Source: CAZXFA01 sp964640085 (lineage in GTDB: Bacteria > Actinomycetota > UBA4738 > HRBIN12). Taken from it: 64,000 nucleotides of DNA. Every line of letters begins with the position of its first letter. Within the stretch, counting starts at the first letter, position 1. Where the stretch lies: positions 1 through 64,000 of the forward strand of contig CAZXFA010000016.1 of NCBI GenBank assembly GCA_964640085.1, read 5' to 3'. A model generated the notes under the pieces. The model was given only the letters and a program-made list of their open reading frames with translations, had not been told where the DNA came from and searched no databases. This document shows positions 40,862-49,941 of the stretch, in pieces. The translations under genes were made by a program, and so were the position numbers.

Positions 40862-42484
40862 TCAGGCAGCCTTGCTGATCGCCCAGTAGCGGAAGATGAA
40901 CGACGGGTCCAGCGTGTCCTCCACGCCGGTCACGCCATCCCGCGCCGCCGCCAGCTGGAACCCCTGCCAGATGGGGATGATCGGCACCTCCTCGGCGGCG
41001 ATCTGCTGGAGCTCCTCGAACAGCGCCACCCGCTCGGCCGGGTCCGTGGACGCCTTCTCGGCCGCCAGGATCTCCTCGACCCGCGGGTTCGAATAGTGGA
41101 TGTTGAGGAACGAGGCCTCAGCGTAGAACGACGCCGTGTAGTTGTCGGCGTCCACGTAGTCCGGGAACCACCCGAGCTGGTAGACCGGGTACCGGTCCGT
41201 GAACGCCGCCTCGGAGTACGCGTCCCACTCCGTGGACTCGAGCGTCACGTCGAACAGGCCACTGCCCTCCAGGGCACGCTCGATCTCCGCGTACTCGTCG
41301 GCCGACGCGTCGCCGTAGTGGGTGGGCGTCCACCAGATCTCCAGCGGCACCGGCGTGTCGATGCCGGCATCGGCCAGCGCCTGCTCCGCCCCGGCCACGT
41401 CCGACCCCTCGCCGTACACCTCGGCGAAGGCGTCCACGTGCCCTTCGAGGCCCCTCGGGACCATCGAGTAGAGCGGCTCGACGGTGCTGTTGTAGACGTT
41501 CTCGACGATCGCCTGCCGGTCGATCGTCATCGCCACGGCCTGCCGTACCGCAAGCTCGCTGACCGGATCGAAGCTGAGGTTGAACACCATGTAGCGGATC
41601 TCCGCGCCCGGACCGGTGAGCACCTGCACGCCCTCGGCGCCCCGCAGGTCCTCGGCCTCGGTCGGCGTGAAGCTCCTCCAGGCAACATCGACCTCGCCCT
41701 GCTCGATCGCAAGCTTCAGAGCCGAGGAGCGGTCGAAGTACTGCACGAACACCCGGGAGTTCGCCGGCGGCTCACCCCAGTAGTCGGGGTTCGCCTCCAG
41801 GACCAGCTGCTCGCCCGGCCGGTACTCCACCTGACGGTAGCGGCCCGTCCCGATCATCTGGTCGTCGGGCTGCAACGCGTCCACCGCGTAGGCGTCCGAT
41901 GGGACGATGTAGGTGGCCGGCGTGGTGAGGATGAACGGCCACGTCGCGTCCGGCGCCCGCAGGTTGAACGTCACCGTGTAGTCGTCCGGCGTGGTGATCT
42001 CGTTCCCCGTCCACGTCCCGCAGTCCGCGATCGCCGCCAGGAGCGGGCACGCGCCGTTCGGGTCGTCGAGCTCGATGTTCCGCTGGAGCGAGAGGACCAC
42101 GTCCTCCGCCGTGAACTCCGACCCATCATGGAACGTCACGCCCTGCCGGAGCGTGCACGTGTAGGTCTGCGGGTCCTCGAACTCGCAGGACTCGGCGAGC
42201 GCGGGCTCGGGCACCGCCTGGTCCGCCGGGATCTCGAGGAGCCCGTTGTGGACCTGATAGATGACCTGCCACGACCCGAGGTCGTAGGACCCCGCCGGGT
42301 CTAAGGAGACGACCGAGTCCGTCGTCCCGTGGATGATCGTGACGTCTTCGACGGGCGCGGGGCTCTCGCCCGGGCCTTCCCCCTCCCCGTCGCCCTCGTC
42401 CTCGTCGCCGCTGCAGGCGGCCGCCACCAGCGTCAACGCCGCCAGGAGCGCGAGCAGGCGCGAGAGCCTCCACCTCGTGAGCAT
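40862..42484 (-). CDS. extracellular solute-binding lipoprotein, family 5 (peptide/nickel/opine type)
   Basis: A 540-residue lipoprotein with signal RLLALLAALTLVAAAC (Cys24) followed by an acidic Gly/Glu linker. The mature domain has the family 5 features: SYDLGSWQVIYQVHNGLLE, FHDGSEFTAEDVVLSLQRN, the PDYWG segment, and DFLDP-like C-terminal VEDTLDPSFIFRYWAISK. Family 5 ligands range from peptides to metals and small organics, so the ligand cannot be read off. The ATG at 42484 has AAGGAGG eight bases before it and is preferred over the GTG seven codons earlier. Confidence 0.92.
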   Translation of the reverse strand: MLTRWRLSRLLALLAALTLVAAACSGDEDEGDGEGEGPGESPAPVEDVTIIHGTTDSVVSLDPAGSYDLGSWQVIYQVHNGLLEIPADQAVPEPALAESCEFEDPQTYTCTLRQGVTFHDGSEFTAEDVVLSLQRNIELDDPNGACPLLAAIADCGTWTGNEITTPDDYTVTFNLRAPDATWPFILTTPATYIVPSDAYAVDALQPDDQMIGTGRYRQVEYRPGEQLVLEANPDYWGEPPANSRVFVQYFDRSSALKLAIEQGEVDVAWRSFTPTEAEDLRGAEGVQVLTGPGAEIRYMVFNLSFDPVSELAVRQAVAMTIDRQAIVENVYNSTVEPLYSMVPRGLEGHVDAFAEVYGEGSDVAGAEQALADAGIDTPVPLEIWWTPTHYGDASADEYAEIERALEGSGLFDVTLESTEWDAYSEAAFTDRYPVYQLGWFPDYVDADNYTASFYAEASFLNIHYSNPRVEEILAAEKASTDPAERVALFEELQQIAAEEVPIIPIWQGFQLAAARDGVTGVEDTLDPSFIFRYWAISKAA

Positions 42485-42516
42485 GCGATCCCCTCCTTTC
42501 CCCATGTGCCTTCCCC

Positions 42517-42550
42517 CATGTGGGCCGTTTGGGCATGTGGGCCGTTTGGG
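42517..42550. repeat. two tandem 17-base repeats upstream of the transporter operon
   Basis: CATGTGGGCCGTTTGGG occurs twice head to tail (42517-42533 and 42534-42550), about 30 bases upstream of the binding-protein ATG, with a partial third CATGTG at 42503. This is the only extended non-coding stretch in the transporter-to-ygeW gap (279 bases from 42484 to 42763). It looks like an operator or part of a promoter for the transporter genes. Further up only a weak 25-codon frame is present. Confidence 0.75.
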
Positions 42551-42762
42551 GCCCTATCGTGGCATACGTACGTGACGCCGGATGCGGTTGCTCGCCGATG
42601 AACGGGCCCGCCCCCTCGAGGGGTCGGCCGGCCCGCTCCTCCCGCCGGTCCCCGACGGCTAGACCGGCACGTGCTCCTGGCCGCGACCGAACCGAGGGAT
42701 GGGACGGTCGCGAGGATCCTCCTCGATCCGGTCCATCCTCGGCTGAACCGGGGCCCGACGCG

Positions 42763-43752
42763 TCAAGGGGCCATCGTGAGCGCCATCAGAGCCTTGCCGG
42801 TGTGCATCCGGTTCTCGGCCTCGTCGTAGACGACCGAGCGGGGACCGTCGATCACCTCGTCGGTGACCTCGTCTCCCCGATCCGCCGGCAAGCAGTGCAT
42901 GTACAGCGAGTCGGCCCTGGCGAGCGACATCCGGCGTGCATCGCAGATCCATCCCGTGTACCTCGCGGCATCGGCGAGCGCGGCCTCCTCGTCGGTGAAC
43001 AGGTCCAACCGCCCCCACGACTTCGGATAGACCACGTCGGCCCCCTCGAACGCCGCGTCCATGTCGTCCGTGTACGCGATCGAGCCGCCGCCCTGCGCGG
43101 CGGCTTCCTCGGCGCGCTTGACCACCTCGGGCATCAGGTCGAACCCTGGCGGATGCGCGAGCACGACCTCGATGCCGAACCGCGGGAGCAGCGTCAGGAG
43201 GCCCTGGGGGACGCTGAGGGGTTTCGCGTAGGAGGGCGCGTACGCCCACGAGACGGCCACGCGCATGCCGTGCAGGTCCCGTCCACGGTGCTCCCGCATG
43301 GTCATCAGGTCGGCCAGCGTCTGCGTCGGGTGGTCGACGTCGCACTGGAGGTTGATCACGGGGATCTCCGCCCACCGTGCGACCTGGCGCATGTAGGCGT
43401 TGCCCTCGTACGGAACCAGGTCGTGCCGGATCGCCAGCCCGTGGCCGTAGCGGGAGAGGATGATGCCCATGTCCTTCGGGCTCTCGCCGTGGGCGACCTG
43501 CGTCTTCTCGGCGTCCAGGAAGTGCGCGTGCCCACCGAGCTGGGTCATCCCGGCCTCGAACGCGTTGCGGGTCCGGGTCGACTTGTCCAGGAAGAGCATG
43601 AACAGGGTCCGGTCCGGCAGCAGTCGATGCGGCTCGCCCCGCTGGAACCTCTCCTTCAGCTCACCGGCGAGCGCGATCGCTTCGTCGATCTCCTCGCTGG
43701 TCCAGTCGAGCGTCTCGATGTAGTCGCGGCCTCGCAGGCTCGCACGATCCAT
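42763..43752 (-). CDS. YgeW-type knotted carbamoyltransferase
   Basis: A 329-residue carbamoyltransferase. The carbamoyl-phosphate motif DKSTRTRNAFEAG (Ser58-Thr-Arg-Thr-Arg62) is intact, as is VINLQCDVDHPTQTLADL and YMHCLPADRGDEVTDEVID. The segments SWAYAPSYAKPLSVPQGLL, LAHPPGFDLMPEVV and ADVVYPKSWG follow E. coli YgeW closely, and E. coli YgeW is the key reference. The family's transferred substrate is uncertain; in purine-degrading clusters it is thought to cleave a ureido intermediate to carbamoyl phosphate. It ends the catabolic part of the cluster before the transporter. Start is ATG. Confidence 0.9.
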   Translation of the reverse strand: MDRASLRGRDYIETLDWTSEEIDEAIALAGELKERFQRGEPHRLLPDRTLFMLFLDKSTRTRNAFEAGMTQLGGHAHFLDAEKTQVAHGESPKDMGIILSRYGHGLAIRHDLVPYEGNAYMRQVARWAEIPVINLQCDVDHPTQTLADLMTMREHRGRDLHGMRVAVSWAYAPSYAKPLSVPQGLLTLLPRFGIEVVLAHPPGFDLMPEVVKRAEEAAAQGGGSIAYTDDMDAAFEGADVVYPKSWGRLDLFTDEEAALADAARYTGWICDARRMSLARADSLYMHCLPADRGDEVTDEVIDGPRSVVYDEAENRMHTGKALMALTMAP

Positions 43753-43771
43753 CTGGGAACCTCCTTACGAG

Positions 43772-46186
43772 CTATCTCTTCGGTTCGACCGTGCTCTGAC
43801 CGAGGTCCACGCCGAAGTAGGTGGGCACGGGCTCCTGGCCGGGGACCTCGGGCACGGGCGGAGGCCCCGAGGTCGTGGCCGACCTCCTGAGCCCCGCGAT
43901 CTCGTCCGGGTGCACCGGCGCCCGATTCAGCTCGCGGCCGGTGGCGTCGCGGATCGCGGCCACGACGGCGGCCGTCGACACGATGGTCGAGATCTCGCCG
44001 ATCCCCTTCGCACCGAACGGCACCTCGGGCTCCGGGTCCTCCACCACCGCCGTCAGGACCGGCGGCATGTCCAGGGTCGTGGGGATCAGGTAGTCCGTGA
44101 ACGAAGCGTTGGCGATCCCGCCGTCCCGGAGCTGCACCTCCTCCATCACGGCCAGCCCGAGACCCTGGGCGGCCCCGCCCTCGCTCTGCCCCTCGACGCC
44201 CTGCGGGTTGACCGCGTGGCCGACGTCGAGCGCGTTCGCCAGCTGCACCACCCGGACCAGCCCCAGCTCCTCGTCCACCTCGACCACGGCGCGTTCGGCC
44301 CCGAAGGCGAACATCACGTGGATGTCCCCCTGGCCGTCCTCGTCGAACCGCGTGGTCTCCCGGTGATGGAACGTGCGGGTGGCACTCGCCGGCTCGTCCA
44401 GCAGGTCGGCGAGGTCGCAGACCGGCACGCCATCGGCGAGCACCCGGCCGTCGGCCAGCGACAGGGTTCCCTCCGGCTGGAGCCTCGCGATCGCGCGAGC
44501 GAAGATCTCCTCCCGCACCGCCCGGCATGCCAGCTGCACGGCCCCGCCCCCCATGAACGTCTGCCGGGACGCCGAGGTGGAGCCGGCCGAGTCCACCCCC
44601 GTGTCCGCGACGTGGAGCACCACCCGCTCGATCCCGAGCTCGGTGCGGGCCACCTGGGTGAGGACGGTCGAGAGCCCCTGCCCGCACTCCACGCCGGCGC
44701 TGTGGACCTCCGCCACGGGACCGTTCGGCCCGGCCGAGAGCGTCACGTGGGCCTGATGGAAGTCGTCGAAGCCCTCGCTGTACGCGACGTTCTTGTACCC
44801 CACCGCGAACCCCACCCCGCGCTTCAGCCCCTCGCCGTGCCCCACGTTGCCCGCTCCACCGGGGAACGTGATCGGATCCCGCATCGCCGCCGGCTCCGGC
44901 TGGGGGGGCATCGGGAGATCGCGGCAGCGTTCGATCACCTCGCGCACCGGCGCGCTCCCCCGGATCGGCTCGCCGGTCGGCAGGATCGAGCCCCGTGCGA
45001 GCGCGTTCCGGAGCCGGACCTCGATCGGGTCGATGCCCAGCCGGCGCGCCAGCTGGTCCATGTTCCCTTCGTGGGCGAAGCACACCTGCGGCGCCCCGAA
45101 CCCGCGCATCGCGCCGCACGGCGGGTTGTTCGTGTAGACGGCGGTTCCTTCCAGCAGCGCGTTCGGCACCTCGTAGGGGCCGGCGAGGAACGTGGTGGCG
45201 TTGCCGATCACCGCCGGAGAGGAGGACGCGAACGCTCCCCCATCGATCAGGATCCTCCCCCGGACCACCACGACTCGCCCGTCCCGGGTCGCCCCCGTCC
45301 GGAGCCAGATCCGCGAGGGGTGGCGGTGCACGTGGGCGAGGAATGACTCGGCGCGCCCGTACGACATCTTCACCGGTCGCCCGGTGTACATCGCGAGCAT
45401 GCAGGCATGGATCTGCATGTGGAGGTCCTCGCGGCTGCCGAACGCCCCACCGACGCCGGCGAGCGTGATCCGTACCTTCTCCTCGGACAGACCCAGGCAC
45501 GGTGCGATCTGCTGCCGATCCACGTGCAGCCACTGCGTCGAGACGATCAGGTCGACGCCGCCGTCCTCCGCCGGGATCGCGAGCCCCGCTTCGGGACCGA
45601 GCGCCGCCTGGTCCTGCATCGCGGTCTCGTAGTAGCCCTCGACCCAGACCTCCGCCTCGGCCTCGGGATCGCCGTGGCGGATCCTGACGTGTCGCAGGAC
45701 GTTGCCCCACCCGTGGAGCTTGGGGGCCTCCGGGTCGAGCGCCCCCTCCATGTCCAGGACTGGCTCGAGCTCCTCGTAGTCCACCCGAACCTTCGCGGCG
45801 GCGCGGCGCGAGAGCTCGGGTGTCTCGGCCGCGACGACCGCCACCGGCTGACCCGCGTACAGGACCCGGTCCCAGGCCAGCACCGGCTGGTCGGCGAGCT
45901 CCAGCCCGTAGGTCTTCCTTCCCGGCACGTCCTCGTGGGTGAGGACCGCGTGGACCCCGGGGCTCGCCACGGCCTCGGCGATGCCGACCGAGCGGATCCG
46001 GGCGTGCGCGTGCGGGCTGCGGACGGTGGCGCCCCAGAGCATCCGGTCATGCCACAGGTCGCTGCCGTACGCGAAGGTCCCCTTCGCCTTGGGTACGCCG
46101 TCCACGCGTGGGGCGCTCTGGCCGACACCACCGCGCACCCGCTCCCCGACCCGGGCTCCGGCCACGGATCCTCGCGGCGCGCTCAC
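43772..46186 (-). CDS. xanthine dehydrogenase molybdopterin-binding subunit
   Basis: An 804-residue molybdenum hydroxylase large subunit. The two halves (residues about 25-130 and 150 onward) show RSPHAHARIRSV, GGAFGSREDLHMQIHACML, YTNNPPCGAMRGFGAPQ, SAGVECGQGLSTVLTQVA and the catalytic-glutamate region VPFGAKGIGEISTI near the C-terminus. Members oxidise purines or related heterocycles at Mo. Together with the 2Fe-2S and FAD subunits next door it makes a three-subunit XDH. Its start overlaps the oxoguanine-deaminase stop (ATGA). Substrate range (hypoxanthine, xanthine or other) is inferred only from context. Confidence 0.93.
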   Translation of the reverse strand: MSAPRGSVAGARVGERVRGGVGQSAPRVDGVPKAKGTFAYGSDLWHDRMLWGATVRSPHAHARIRSVGIAEAVASPGVHAVLTHEDVPGRKTYGLELADQPVLAWDRVLYAGQPVAVVAAETPELSRRAAAKVRVDYEELEPVLDMEGALDPEAPKLHGWGNVLRHVRIRHGDPEAEAEVWVEGYYETAMQDQAALGPEAGLAIPAEDGGVDLIVSTQWLHVDRQQIAPCLGLSEEKVRITLAGVGGAFGSREDLHMQIHACMLAMYTGRPVKMSYGRAESFLAHVHRHPSRIWLRTGATRDGRVVVVRGRILIDGGAFASSSPAVIGNATTFLAGPYEVPNALLEGTAVYTNNPPCGAMRGFGAPQVCFAHEGNMDQLARRLGIDPIEVRLRNALARGSILPTGEPIRGSAPVREVIERCRDLPMPPQPEPAAMRDPITFPGGAGNVGHGEGLKRGVGFAVGYKNVAYSEGFDDFHQAHVTLSAGPNGPVAEVHSAGVECGQGLSTVLTQVARTELGIERVVLHVADTGVDSAGSTSASRQTFMGGGAVQLACRAVREEIFARAIARLQPEGTLSLADGRVLADGVPVCDLADLLDEPASATRTFHHRETTRFDEDGQGDIHVMFAFGAERAVVEVDEELGLVRVVQLANALDVGHAVNPQGVEGQSEGGAAQGLGLAVMEEVQLRDGGIANASFTDYLIPTTLDMPPVLTAVVEDPEPEVPFGAKGIGEISTIVSTAAVVAAIRDATGRELNRAPVHPDEIAGLRRSATTSGPPPVPEVPGQEPVPTYFGVDLGQSTVEPKR

Positions 46187-47538
46187 CGGTCGCCCTCCGC
46201 GATCCGTCGGGCCACGCGATGCCCCTCGCGGGCGAGTTCCTCCTCGTCCGCGGTGACCAGCCGGCCGTCGGCCACGACGGGCCGTCCCTCCACGAGCAGG
46301 TGCCGGACGCGGCGGGCTCCGCCGAACACCACGGCGGCCACCGGGTCCGTCTCCGCGCCGGCGAACGCGAGCGCCTCCACACCGAACAGGGCCACGTCCG
46401 CCCGCTGGCCGGGAGCGAGCGACCCGACGTCGTCCCGTCCGAGCACGGAGGCCCCACCACGGGTGGCCAGGCGCAACGCCTCCCGCGCCGAGAGCCCGTC
46501 CTCGGGACCGCTCGCCCGCGAGACCAGCAGGGCCTGGTGGACCTCGTCGGACAGACCCGCCGCCTCATTCGAGGCCGAGCCGTCGGTCCCGAGACCCACC
46601 CGCGCGCCGGCGCGCATCAGGGCGCGTCCGGGCGCGATCCCCGCACCGAGCCGCAGGTTCGACGAGGGACACCACGAGACGCCGGTCCGCGTTCCGCCGA
46701 GTCGGCGCACGTCCGGCTCCGCGAGGTGGACGCAGTGAGCGAACCACACGTCCTCGCCGAGCCACCCCCACGCCTCCATCAGCTCGGCCGGACGCCGGCC
46801 GAACCGCTCGAGGCAGAACCGCTCCTCGTCCGGCGTCTCGGCCAGGTGGGTGTGCATCCGCACGCCGAGCCGGCGCGCCAGGTCCGCCGTCTCCCGCATC
46901 AGCCGCTCGGTCACGCTGAACGGCGAACAGGGGGCGAGCGCGATGCGCAGCATCGAGCCCGGGGCCGGGTCGTGGAACCGCTTCACCGCCTCCTCGCTGC
47001 GGGCCAGCACCTCCTCGGTCCGCTCGCAGACCTCGTCCGGCGGCAGGCCACCGGCCGACTCCCCCAGGTCCATCGAACCGCGGCACGGGTGGAAGCGAAG
47101 GCCGATCCGCCGTGCGACCTCGATCTCGATCTCCAGCGGGTCACCCGCGCCGGCCGGGAACACGTAGTGATGGTCGGTGGTCGTGGAGCACCCGGACAGC
47201 GCGAGCTGCGCGAGCGCGACCCCGGCGGCGGCCCGCTCCCACTCCTCGTCGAGCCCTGCCCACACCGGGTACAGCTCCACCAGCCAGCCGAACAGCCCCT
47301 CTCCCTGGGCCCGGACCCGGGTGAGCGACTGGTACAGGTGATGGTGGCAGTTCACGAGGCCCGGCACCGCGATGCAACCACGCGCGTCGAGCCGCTCGTC
47401 GGGCTCGGCCGGCGGATCGCCGGGCCCCACCCAGACGATCTCCCCGTCTTCGATCAGGATCGATCCGCCCGCGATCTCGGTCTCGGCGTCGTCCATCGTG
47501 ACGACGACCTCGCAGCTCCCGATCAGCAGCCGGCTCAC
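46183..47538 (-). CDS. 8-oxoguanine deaminase-like amidohydrolase
   Basis: A 451-residue amidohydrolase of the cytosine deaminase/ATZ family. Metal motif VNCHHHLYQSLTR, then LFGWLVELYPVWAGLDEEW, GCSTTTDHHYVFPAG, CRGSMDLGESAGGLPPDEV, HTHLAETPDEE, HCVHLAEPD and a C-terminal GTDGSASNEAAGL. This string of segments follows 8-oxoguanine deaminase of Pseudomonas, which converts 8-oxoguanine to urate and ammonia. It is embedded in the xanthine dehydrogenase operon, which fits: both products are urate. Start is GTG, overlapping the 2Fe-2S subunit stop. Confidence 0.88.
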   Translation of the reverse strand: MSRLLIGSCEVVVTMDDAETEIAGGSILIEDGEIVWVGPGDPPAEPDERLDARGCIAVPGLVNCHHHLYQSLTRVRAQGEGLFGWLVELYPVWAGLDEEWERAAAGVALAQLALSGCSTTTDHHYVFPAGAGDPLEIEIEVARRIGLRFHPCRGSMDLGESAGGLPPDEVCERTEEVLARSEEAVKRFHDPAPGSMLRIALAPCSPFSVTERLMRETADLARRLGVRMHTHLAETPDEERFCLERFGRRPAELMEAWGWLGEDVWFAHCVHLAEPDVRRLGGTRTGVSWCPSSNLRLGAGIAPGRALMRAGARVGLGTDGSASNEAAGLSDEVHQALLVSRASGPEDGLSAREALRLATRGGASVLGRDDVGSLAPGQRADVALFGVEALAFAGAETDPVAAVVFGGARRVRHLLVEGRPVVADGRLVTADEEELAREGHRVARRIAEGDR

Positions 47539-48008
47539 CAGACGCCCTCCCGCCTCCGATCGGCCGCCAGGCGGACGGCGTCGAGGATCTTCTGGTAGCC
47601 GGTGCAGCGGCACAGGTTCCCCGACAGGGCCTCGCGCACCGTGAGCTCGTCGGGCGAGGGGTCGCGCTCGAGCAGGTCGGTCACCGCCACGATCAGCCCC
47701 GGGGTGCAGAACCCGCACTGCACGCTGCCGGTCTCCAGGAAGGCCTCCTGGACCGGATGGAGCCGGTCGCCCTCGGCCAGGGCCTCCACCGTTCGGACCT
47801 CCCGGCCGTGCGCCTGGGCGGCGAGCACCAGGCAGGCGCACACCAGCTCCCCGTCCAACCAGACCGAGCACGAGCCGCACTCACCCTGCTCGCATGCGTT
47901 CTTCGAACCGGGCAGCCCGAGATCGTCGCGCAGGAACGACAGCAGGCTCGTGCCCTCCCACACGTCCGCCTCGCGCGGCTCGCCGTTCGCCTGCAGGCGG
48001 ATCAGCAC
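47535..48008 (-). CDS. xanthine dehydrogenase 2Fe-2S subunit
   Basis: A 157-residue subunit with two [2Fe-2S] clusters. The plant-ferredoxin type cluster is NACEQGECGSCSVWLDGELVCAC and the second, alpha-helical cluster is SVQCGFCTPGLIV plus LSGNLCRCTGYQKILDAV. Electrons pass from the Mo subunit through these to the FAD subunit. Start is GTG (VLIRLQANGE) at 48008; the frame is open further up but that part is basic and unlike the family. It lies 34 bases after the FAD subunit. Confidence 0.95.
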   Translation of the reverse strand: MLIRLQANGEPREADVWEGTSLLSFLRDDLGLPGSKNACEQGECGSCSVWLDGELVCACLVLAAQAHGREVRTVEALAEGDRLHPVQEAFLETGSVQCGFCTPGLIVAVTDLLERDPSPDELTVREALSGNLCRCTGYQKILDAVRLAADRRREGVW

Positions 48009-48042
48009 TGCACCCACCGACCCATCCGAGTGGTGGCCGCGC

Positions 48043-48924
48043 TCACGAGACCATCGCCTCGTCCGAACGTTCGGCGATCGCCCAGCCGAGCGCCCGCCGG
48101 GCCAGCACGCCGATCGCGTGGCGCCGGAAGCCGGCGCTGCCACGCACGTCGTCGATCGGACTCGCCGCCGCCCGGACCCGCTCGGCGAACCCCTCGGGGA
48201 CGTCCGCCGTGAGCGCCGCCCGGAGGTCGTCCCAGGCTCCGGCCGCCTCGAGTTCGCCCGCCAGGTACGCCTCGGCCTCTCGGGCTCGAACGACCGTGGG
48301 CGCCACCGATCCGAGCGCCACGCGCACGGTCCGGGTCTGCTGGTCCATCGCGAAGCACAGGTTGGCCACGGCGATCACCATCGCGTTGCGGGTTCCGATC
48401 TTCGAGAAGGACTGGGGACCCGACAGCTGACGCCAGCGGGCGCCGAGGATCAGCTCGTCGGACCCGAGCGCGGTGGCCTTCACCCCGAGCACGAACCCGT
48501 CCCACGGGAGCCAGCGCTCGCCCCGGGCCGCGCTCGCGAGCCCGATCTCGGCGTCGTGGGCGGCCAGGACCGGCAGCGCGTCCCCGGCGGGAGACGCGGT
48601 CCCGAGGTTCCCGCCGACCGTCCCTCGGTTCCGGATCTGGGGCGAGCCGACCGAGCGCGAGGCCTCGGCGAGCGCCCGGAGGTGCGGAAGCTCGCGGAGG
48701 ACGCGCGTGTAGGTCACGCCCGAGCCGAGGAACAGCCTCCCGTCTTCCTCCCGCCACCCGCGTAGCTCAGGCAGACGCGAGACGTCGACCATCGCCTCGG
48801 GCCGCAGGTGGTCGAAGTTGATGTCCACCATCAGGTCGGTGCCGCCCGCGATCGGGATCGCGCCCGGGCGTTCGGCCCGCATCTCGAGCGCCTCGTCGAG
48901 GGTCCGCGGCAGCAGAACGTCCAT
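48043..48924 (-). CDS. xanthine dehydrogenase FAD-binding subunit
   Basis: A 293-residue FAD-binding (CO-dehydrogenase medium-chain type) subunit. PGAIPIAGGTDLMVDINFDHL carries the FAD pyrophosphate motif, and EASRSVGSPQIRNRGTVGGNLGTASPAGD is the signature loop. The C-terminal domain ends near AIGVLARRALGWAI. It passes electrons from the 2Fe-2S subunit to NAD or another acceptor. Start overlaps the luciferase-like gene stop by one base. Confidence 0.95.
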   Translation of the reverse strand: MDVLLPRTLDEALEMRAERPGAIPIAGGTDLMVDINFDHLRPEAMVDVSRLPELRGWREEDGRLFLGSGVTYTRVLRELPHLRALAEASRSVGSPQIRNRGTVGGNLGTASPAGDALPVLAAHDAEIGLASAARGERWLPWDGFVLGVKATALGSDELILGARWRQLSGPQSFSKIGTRNAMVIAVANLCFAMDQQTRTVRVALGSVAPTVVRAREAEAYLAGELEAAGAWDDLRAALTADVPEGFAERVRAAASPIDDVRGSAGFRRHAIGVLARRALGWAIAERSDEAMVS

Positions 48925-49940
48925 CAGACGCGGCCCCCTTCGAAGGCGTCGATCATCGCCTCCACGTCGTCGCCGAGCGGGTACAGGACCGGGCACGTGC
49001 ACCCGGACTCCACGTACTCGCGCACCTTGGCTCGGCACTCCTCCGGCGTACCGGAGGCGGTGATCATCTGCACGACCTCGTCGGGCACCAGGCGCATAGC
49101 GCGGCGGATCTCCTCCTCCGACGCAGGCCACGTCAGCACCTGGCCGATCTCCTCGAGCAGCGATCGGTCGACGCCGCTCGCCTCCATGATGTGCGGCTGC
49201 TGGCCCAGGTACTGGGTCACGAGCTCGCGCGCCCGGTCGAGCGCCACCTCCCGATCCTCGTCCAGGGAGCACACGACGAGCTGGGGGCGGTCGATGTCCT
49301 CCACGGTCCGTCCGGCACGCGCCGCGCCCGCAGCCAGGCGCTCCATCGCCGTGGCGTTGTACGCCGGGCCGACCAGGTAGTTCAGGACGACCCCGTCGGC
49401 GATCTCGCCGGCCAGCTCCATCATCCGCATCCCGGTCGCGCCGATGTAGATCGGGACGTCCCGCGGCGAGCGATCGCCGTGCACGATGTCGATCTGGATG
49501 TCCGTCACGTCGACGAACTCACCCTCGTACGTGACGTTCTCCATCGCGATCAGCCGCCGGACCACGTCGACGTACTCGCGCATCGCGCGCAGAGGCCTCT
49601 CGCGTCGCACGCCCACCTTGGAGGCCAGGGGCTCCCACCACGCGCCGATTCCCAGCATCACCCGCCCCGGCGCGAGGTCGTCGAGGGTGACGAAGGTCGC
49701 CGCCATCAGCCCGACGTTGCGCGTCCAGCAGTTCACGACCCCGGAGCCCACCCTGATCCGCTCCGTCGTGGCGGCGAAGGCTGCCATCGGCACCGTCGCC
49801 TCGCGGACCAGTCGGCTCTCGGCCTGCCAGACGGCCTCGAACCCACGCTCCTCCGCCCGCCGCACGTAGCGGATCCCGTCACGGATCGGGTGCTTGTCCT
49901 GCAGGTACAGCGCGACGCGGCCCTCGCTCCTCACGGCCAT
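48924..49940 (-). CDS. luciferase-like (LLM) F420- or flavin-dependent oxidoreductase
   Basis: A 338-residue bacterial-luciferase-like TIM barrel. YVRRAEERGFEAVWQAESRL, IRVGSGVVNCWTRNVGLMAATFVTLDDLAPGRVMLGIGAWWEPLA and VPIYIGATGMRMMELAGEIADGVVLNYLV match the F420-dependent methylenetetrahydromethanopterin-reductase-like branch. F420 is plausible because cofC is in this window, but FMN cannot be excluded. It is inside the purine-type operon between SsnA and the XDH FAD subunit, so it probably acts on a pathway intermediate. Start is ATG at 49940, one base after the SsnA stop. Confidence 0.9.
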   Translation of the reverse strand: MAVRSEGRVALYLQDKHPIRDGIRYVRRAEERGFEAVWQAESRLVREATVPMAAFAATTERIRVGSGVVNCWTRNVGLMAATFVTLDDLAPGRVMLGIGAWWEPLASKVGVRRERPLRAMREYVDVVRRLIAMENVTYEGEFVDVTDIQIDIVHGDRSPRDVPIYIGATGMRMMELAGEIADGVVLNYLVGPAYNATAMERLAAGAARAGRTVEDIDRPQLVVCSLDEDREVALDRARELVTQYLGQQPHIMEASGVDRSLLEEIGQVLTWPASEEEIRRAMRLVPDEVVQMITASGTPEECRAKVREYVESGCTCPVLYPLGDDVEAMIDAFEGGRV

Positions 49941-49941
49941 C

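Noticed and set aside
42605..42634. GC-rich partial palindrome (CCCCTCGAGGGG) in the transporter-ygeW gap
   Set aside because: Short, and such palindromes are expected by chance at this GC content; could be a weak terminator of ygeW but is not convincing.
42659..42736. 25-codon frame between ygeW and the transporter
   Set aside because: ATG start and stop are present, but no support beyond that; I cannot tell it from chance.
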